Source of the DNA: Paenibacillaceae bacterium
Lineage (GTDB): Bacteria > Bacillota > Bacilli > Paenibacillales > NBRC-103111
Assembly (NCBI GenBank): GCA_020697475.1
Contig: JAJFMO010000149.1
Location: 1 to 7,785 of the forward strand
Reading direction: 5' to 3'
Length of the DNA stretch: 7,785 nucleotides
The notes beneath the pieces are model-generated. The model searched no databases and was not told the DNA's origin. It saw only the letters and a program-made list of their open reading frames with translations. Position 1 is the first letter of the stretch. Every line of letters starts with the position of its first letter. The position numbers and the translations under genes were made by a program. Below are positions 6,942 to 7,785 of this stretch, one piece after another.

Positions 6942-7115
6942 ATGAAACACATGCGCGACTTTTCCTGGAAGGTGTTCTCGATGACCGGAGACTTGGATGC
7001 TTATATGCTTTATAAACAAATGGCGAATCGTCAGGACGACTACGAGATGAGCCTCGATGATGAACGGGAAGCGGAAGCGGACGAGGACCAGTACGATTTC
7101 TTGAACCTTTCTTGA
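6942..7115 (+). CDS. yqzL: YqzL-like small protein
   Basis: A 57-residue product with the conserved YqzL-type N-terminus MRDFSWKVFSMTGDLDAYML (W, F, TGD, and Y-x-LYK) followed by an acidic tail. B. subtilis YqzL is of similar, slightly smaller size and lies at the same place between era and recO. The family has no established function. Four in-frame ATGs compete: 6930 lies before the ribosome site; 6939 is directly adjacent to GGAGAGG (6932-6938); 6942 is six bases after GGAG (6932-6935); 6951 starts exactly at the conserved MRDF. I chose 6942 on ribosome-site spacing, but 6951 (54 residues) is nearly as good. The tail from about residue 30 is rich in Asp and Glu (DDYE, DDERE, EADEDQYD), another acidic expansion in this window besides YbeY. 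The stop lies within the 11-bp repeat. Confidence 0.85.
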   Translation: MKHMRDFSWKVFSMTGDLDAYMLYKQMANRQDDYEMSLDDEREAEADEDQYDFLNLS

Positions 7116-7138
7116 AGAGTTCTTGAATCGTTCTTGCA
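7098..7138 (+). repeat. Four 11-bp phased copies of TTCTTGAA at the yqzL end / upstream of recO
   Basis: TTCTTGAA occurs at 7098-7105, 7109-7116 and 7120-7127, with a one-mismatch copy TTCTTGCA at 7131-7138. Starts are exactly 11 bp apart, about one helical turn. The three spacer bases differ (CCT, GAG, TCG). Each unit is itself a TTC-nn-GAA dyad. The second copy contains the yqzL stop codon, and the last copy ends 33 bases before the recO ATG. It could be a phased protein-binding array or a remnant of small tandem duplications. No T-run or strong stem supports a terminator. Confidence 0.7.
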
Positions 7139-7171
7139 CCGTTGGAAGCTGTATGGAAGAGGTAGAGCGGC

Positions 7172-7785
7172 ATGCTGTACACAATCGAAGGCATAGTCAT
7201 TCGCAGCTTCGATTACGGGGAAAGCAATAAAATCATAACGTTATACACACGCGAAACCGGTAAAGCTGCAGTGATGGTTCGGGGGGCGAAGAAGACGCAA
7301 AGCCGCCATACAGCCATTGCGCAGCTTTTTACCGTAGGTTTATTTACTTTCTATCTCTCCCGGACGGGCACCATGGGGACGCTAAACAGCGGCGAACTCA
7401 TCGAATCCCACCACGCGCTTCGTTCCGACCTTCACATGGCTGCCTATGCCTCCTACCTAGCGGAATTGACGGATCGGCTCGTCGCCGACGATGCCGCATA
7501 TCCGTATCTATTCGACCAGCTTGCCGCAGCGCTCAATTCTCTTGAAGAAGGTAAAGATGCAAGAATCATAGCGAACGTTTACGAGTTGAAAATGCTTGAA
7601 ATCGCCGGTTACACCCCGGTTTTCGATAGATGCGTTTCCTGCGGTAGCGGCGCAGAAGCCGGCCGCTCTCCCGACGCCTCAACTGGCAACCCGGACCAGA
7701 TCCACGGATCGATCAGCGCCACAATGGGTGGTTGGCTCTGTCCCCGATGCCGCGAGCAAGACCGCCAGGCGCTCCCCGTCTCGGT
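7172..7785 (+). CDS. recO: DNA repair protein RecO, 5' part (runs off the window)
   Basis: The frame is open from the ATG at 7172 to the window end, giving 204 residues; full-length RecO has about 250, so the last part is missing. The N-terminus MLYTIEGIVIRSFDYGESNK is the RecO OB-fold entry (first ~80 residues, with YTRETGKAAVMVRGAKK). The helical domain follows, and the C4 zinc site is visible as CVSC at 154-157 and CPRC at 190-193. RecO works with RecR (and RecF) to displace SSB and load RecA on single-stranded DNA in gap and break repair. The stretch between the two cysteine pairs (158-189) is longer than I expect for the family, by roughly ten residues, and rich in G, S, D and P. The start is supported by GGAAGAGG at 7155-7162, nine bases upstream. 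The gene order yqzL-recO is as in Bacillus. Confidence 0.95.
   Translation, partial: MLYTIEGIVIRSFDYGESNKIITLYTRETGKAAVMVRGAKKTQSRHTAIAQLFTVGLFTFYLSRTGTMGTLNSGELIESHHALRSDLHMAAYASYLAELTDRLVADDAAYPYLFDQLAAALNSLEEGKDARIIANVYELKMLEIAGYTPVFDRCVSCGSGAEAGRSPDASTGNPDQIHGSISATMGGWLCPRCREQDRQALPVS

Noticed and set aside
4049..7785. Shift from G-rich to C-rich + strand between the ybeY and the era/recO parts
   Set aside because: I counted G and C only in a few sampled lines; the difference is modest and could reflect amino-acid content. A sliding-window skew plot would be needed.
1..7785. Novel defence, mobile or secondary-metabolite system
   Set aside because: Every sizeable gene belongs to a conserved core family in its standard order; no transposase, integrase, toxin-antitoxin pair, CRISPR repeat or foreign-looking gene is visible.

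Overview
The window is a contiguous piece of a Gram-positive, endospore-forming (Firmicutes) chromosome. All genes lie on the + strand in the order yqfD (3' part), phoH, pgpH/yqfF, ybeY, dgkA, cdd, era, yqzL, recO (5' part). This matches the well-known Bacillus/Paenibacillus order, which normally has yqfC upstream and glyQS downstream. The presence of yqfD and yqzL points to a spore former. The base composition is moderately GC-rich by eye, and there are long domain extensions plus TTG/GTG starts. I infer a Paenibacillaceae-type organism (Paenibacillus, Cohnella or a relative), but this is not proven.

Layout: 1-802 is the C-terminal two thirds of the sporulation protein YqfD, open at the left edge. 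809-5322 is a tightly packed block of phoH, pgpH, ybeY and dgkA with gaps of 6 and 31 bases and then two 4-base stop/start overlaps. It is followed by cdd after 42 bases. A 126-base gap precedes era, and about 130 bases separate era from the small gene yqzL. A short spacer carrying a four-copy 11-bp repeat then leads into recO, which runs off the right edge. No stretch over 300 bases lacks a gene. I see no tRNA, rRNA, insertion sequence, CRISPR array or convincing intrinsic terminator.

How the genes fit together: phoH, ybeY and era all act in RNA handling and ribosome maturation. PgpH degrades the second messenger c-di-AMP, DgkA recycles lipid (undecaprenol or diacylglycerol) by phosphorylation, Cdd salvages cytidine, and RecO mediates RecA loading in recombination repair. 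YqfD belongs to the mother-cell sporulation programme, so the essential genes behind it need their own vegetative promoter. A good candidate (TTGCAT, 17 bp, TAAAAT with an extended -10 TGG) lies inside the end of yqfD at 704-732.

I do not find a new defence or mobile system here; this is core chromosome. The points worth a second look are a ~50-residue highly acidic, repeat-bearing insertion in YbeY, a four-helix membrane extension on DgkA, an 11-bp phased TTCTTGAA repeat before recO, a small perfect dyad before era, and an orphan Shine-Dalgarno after era.
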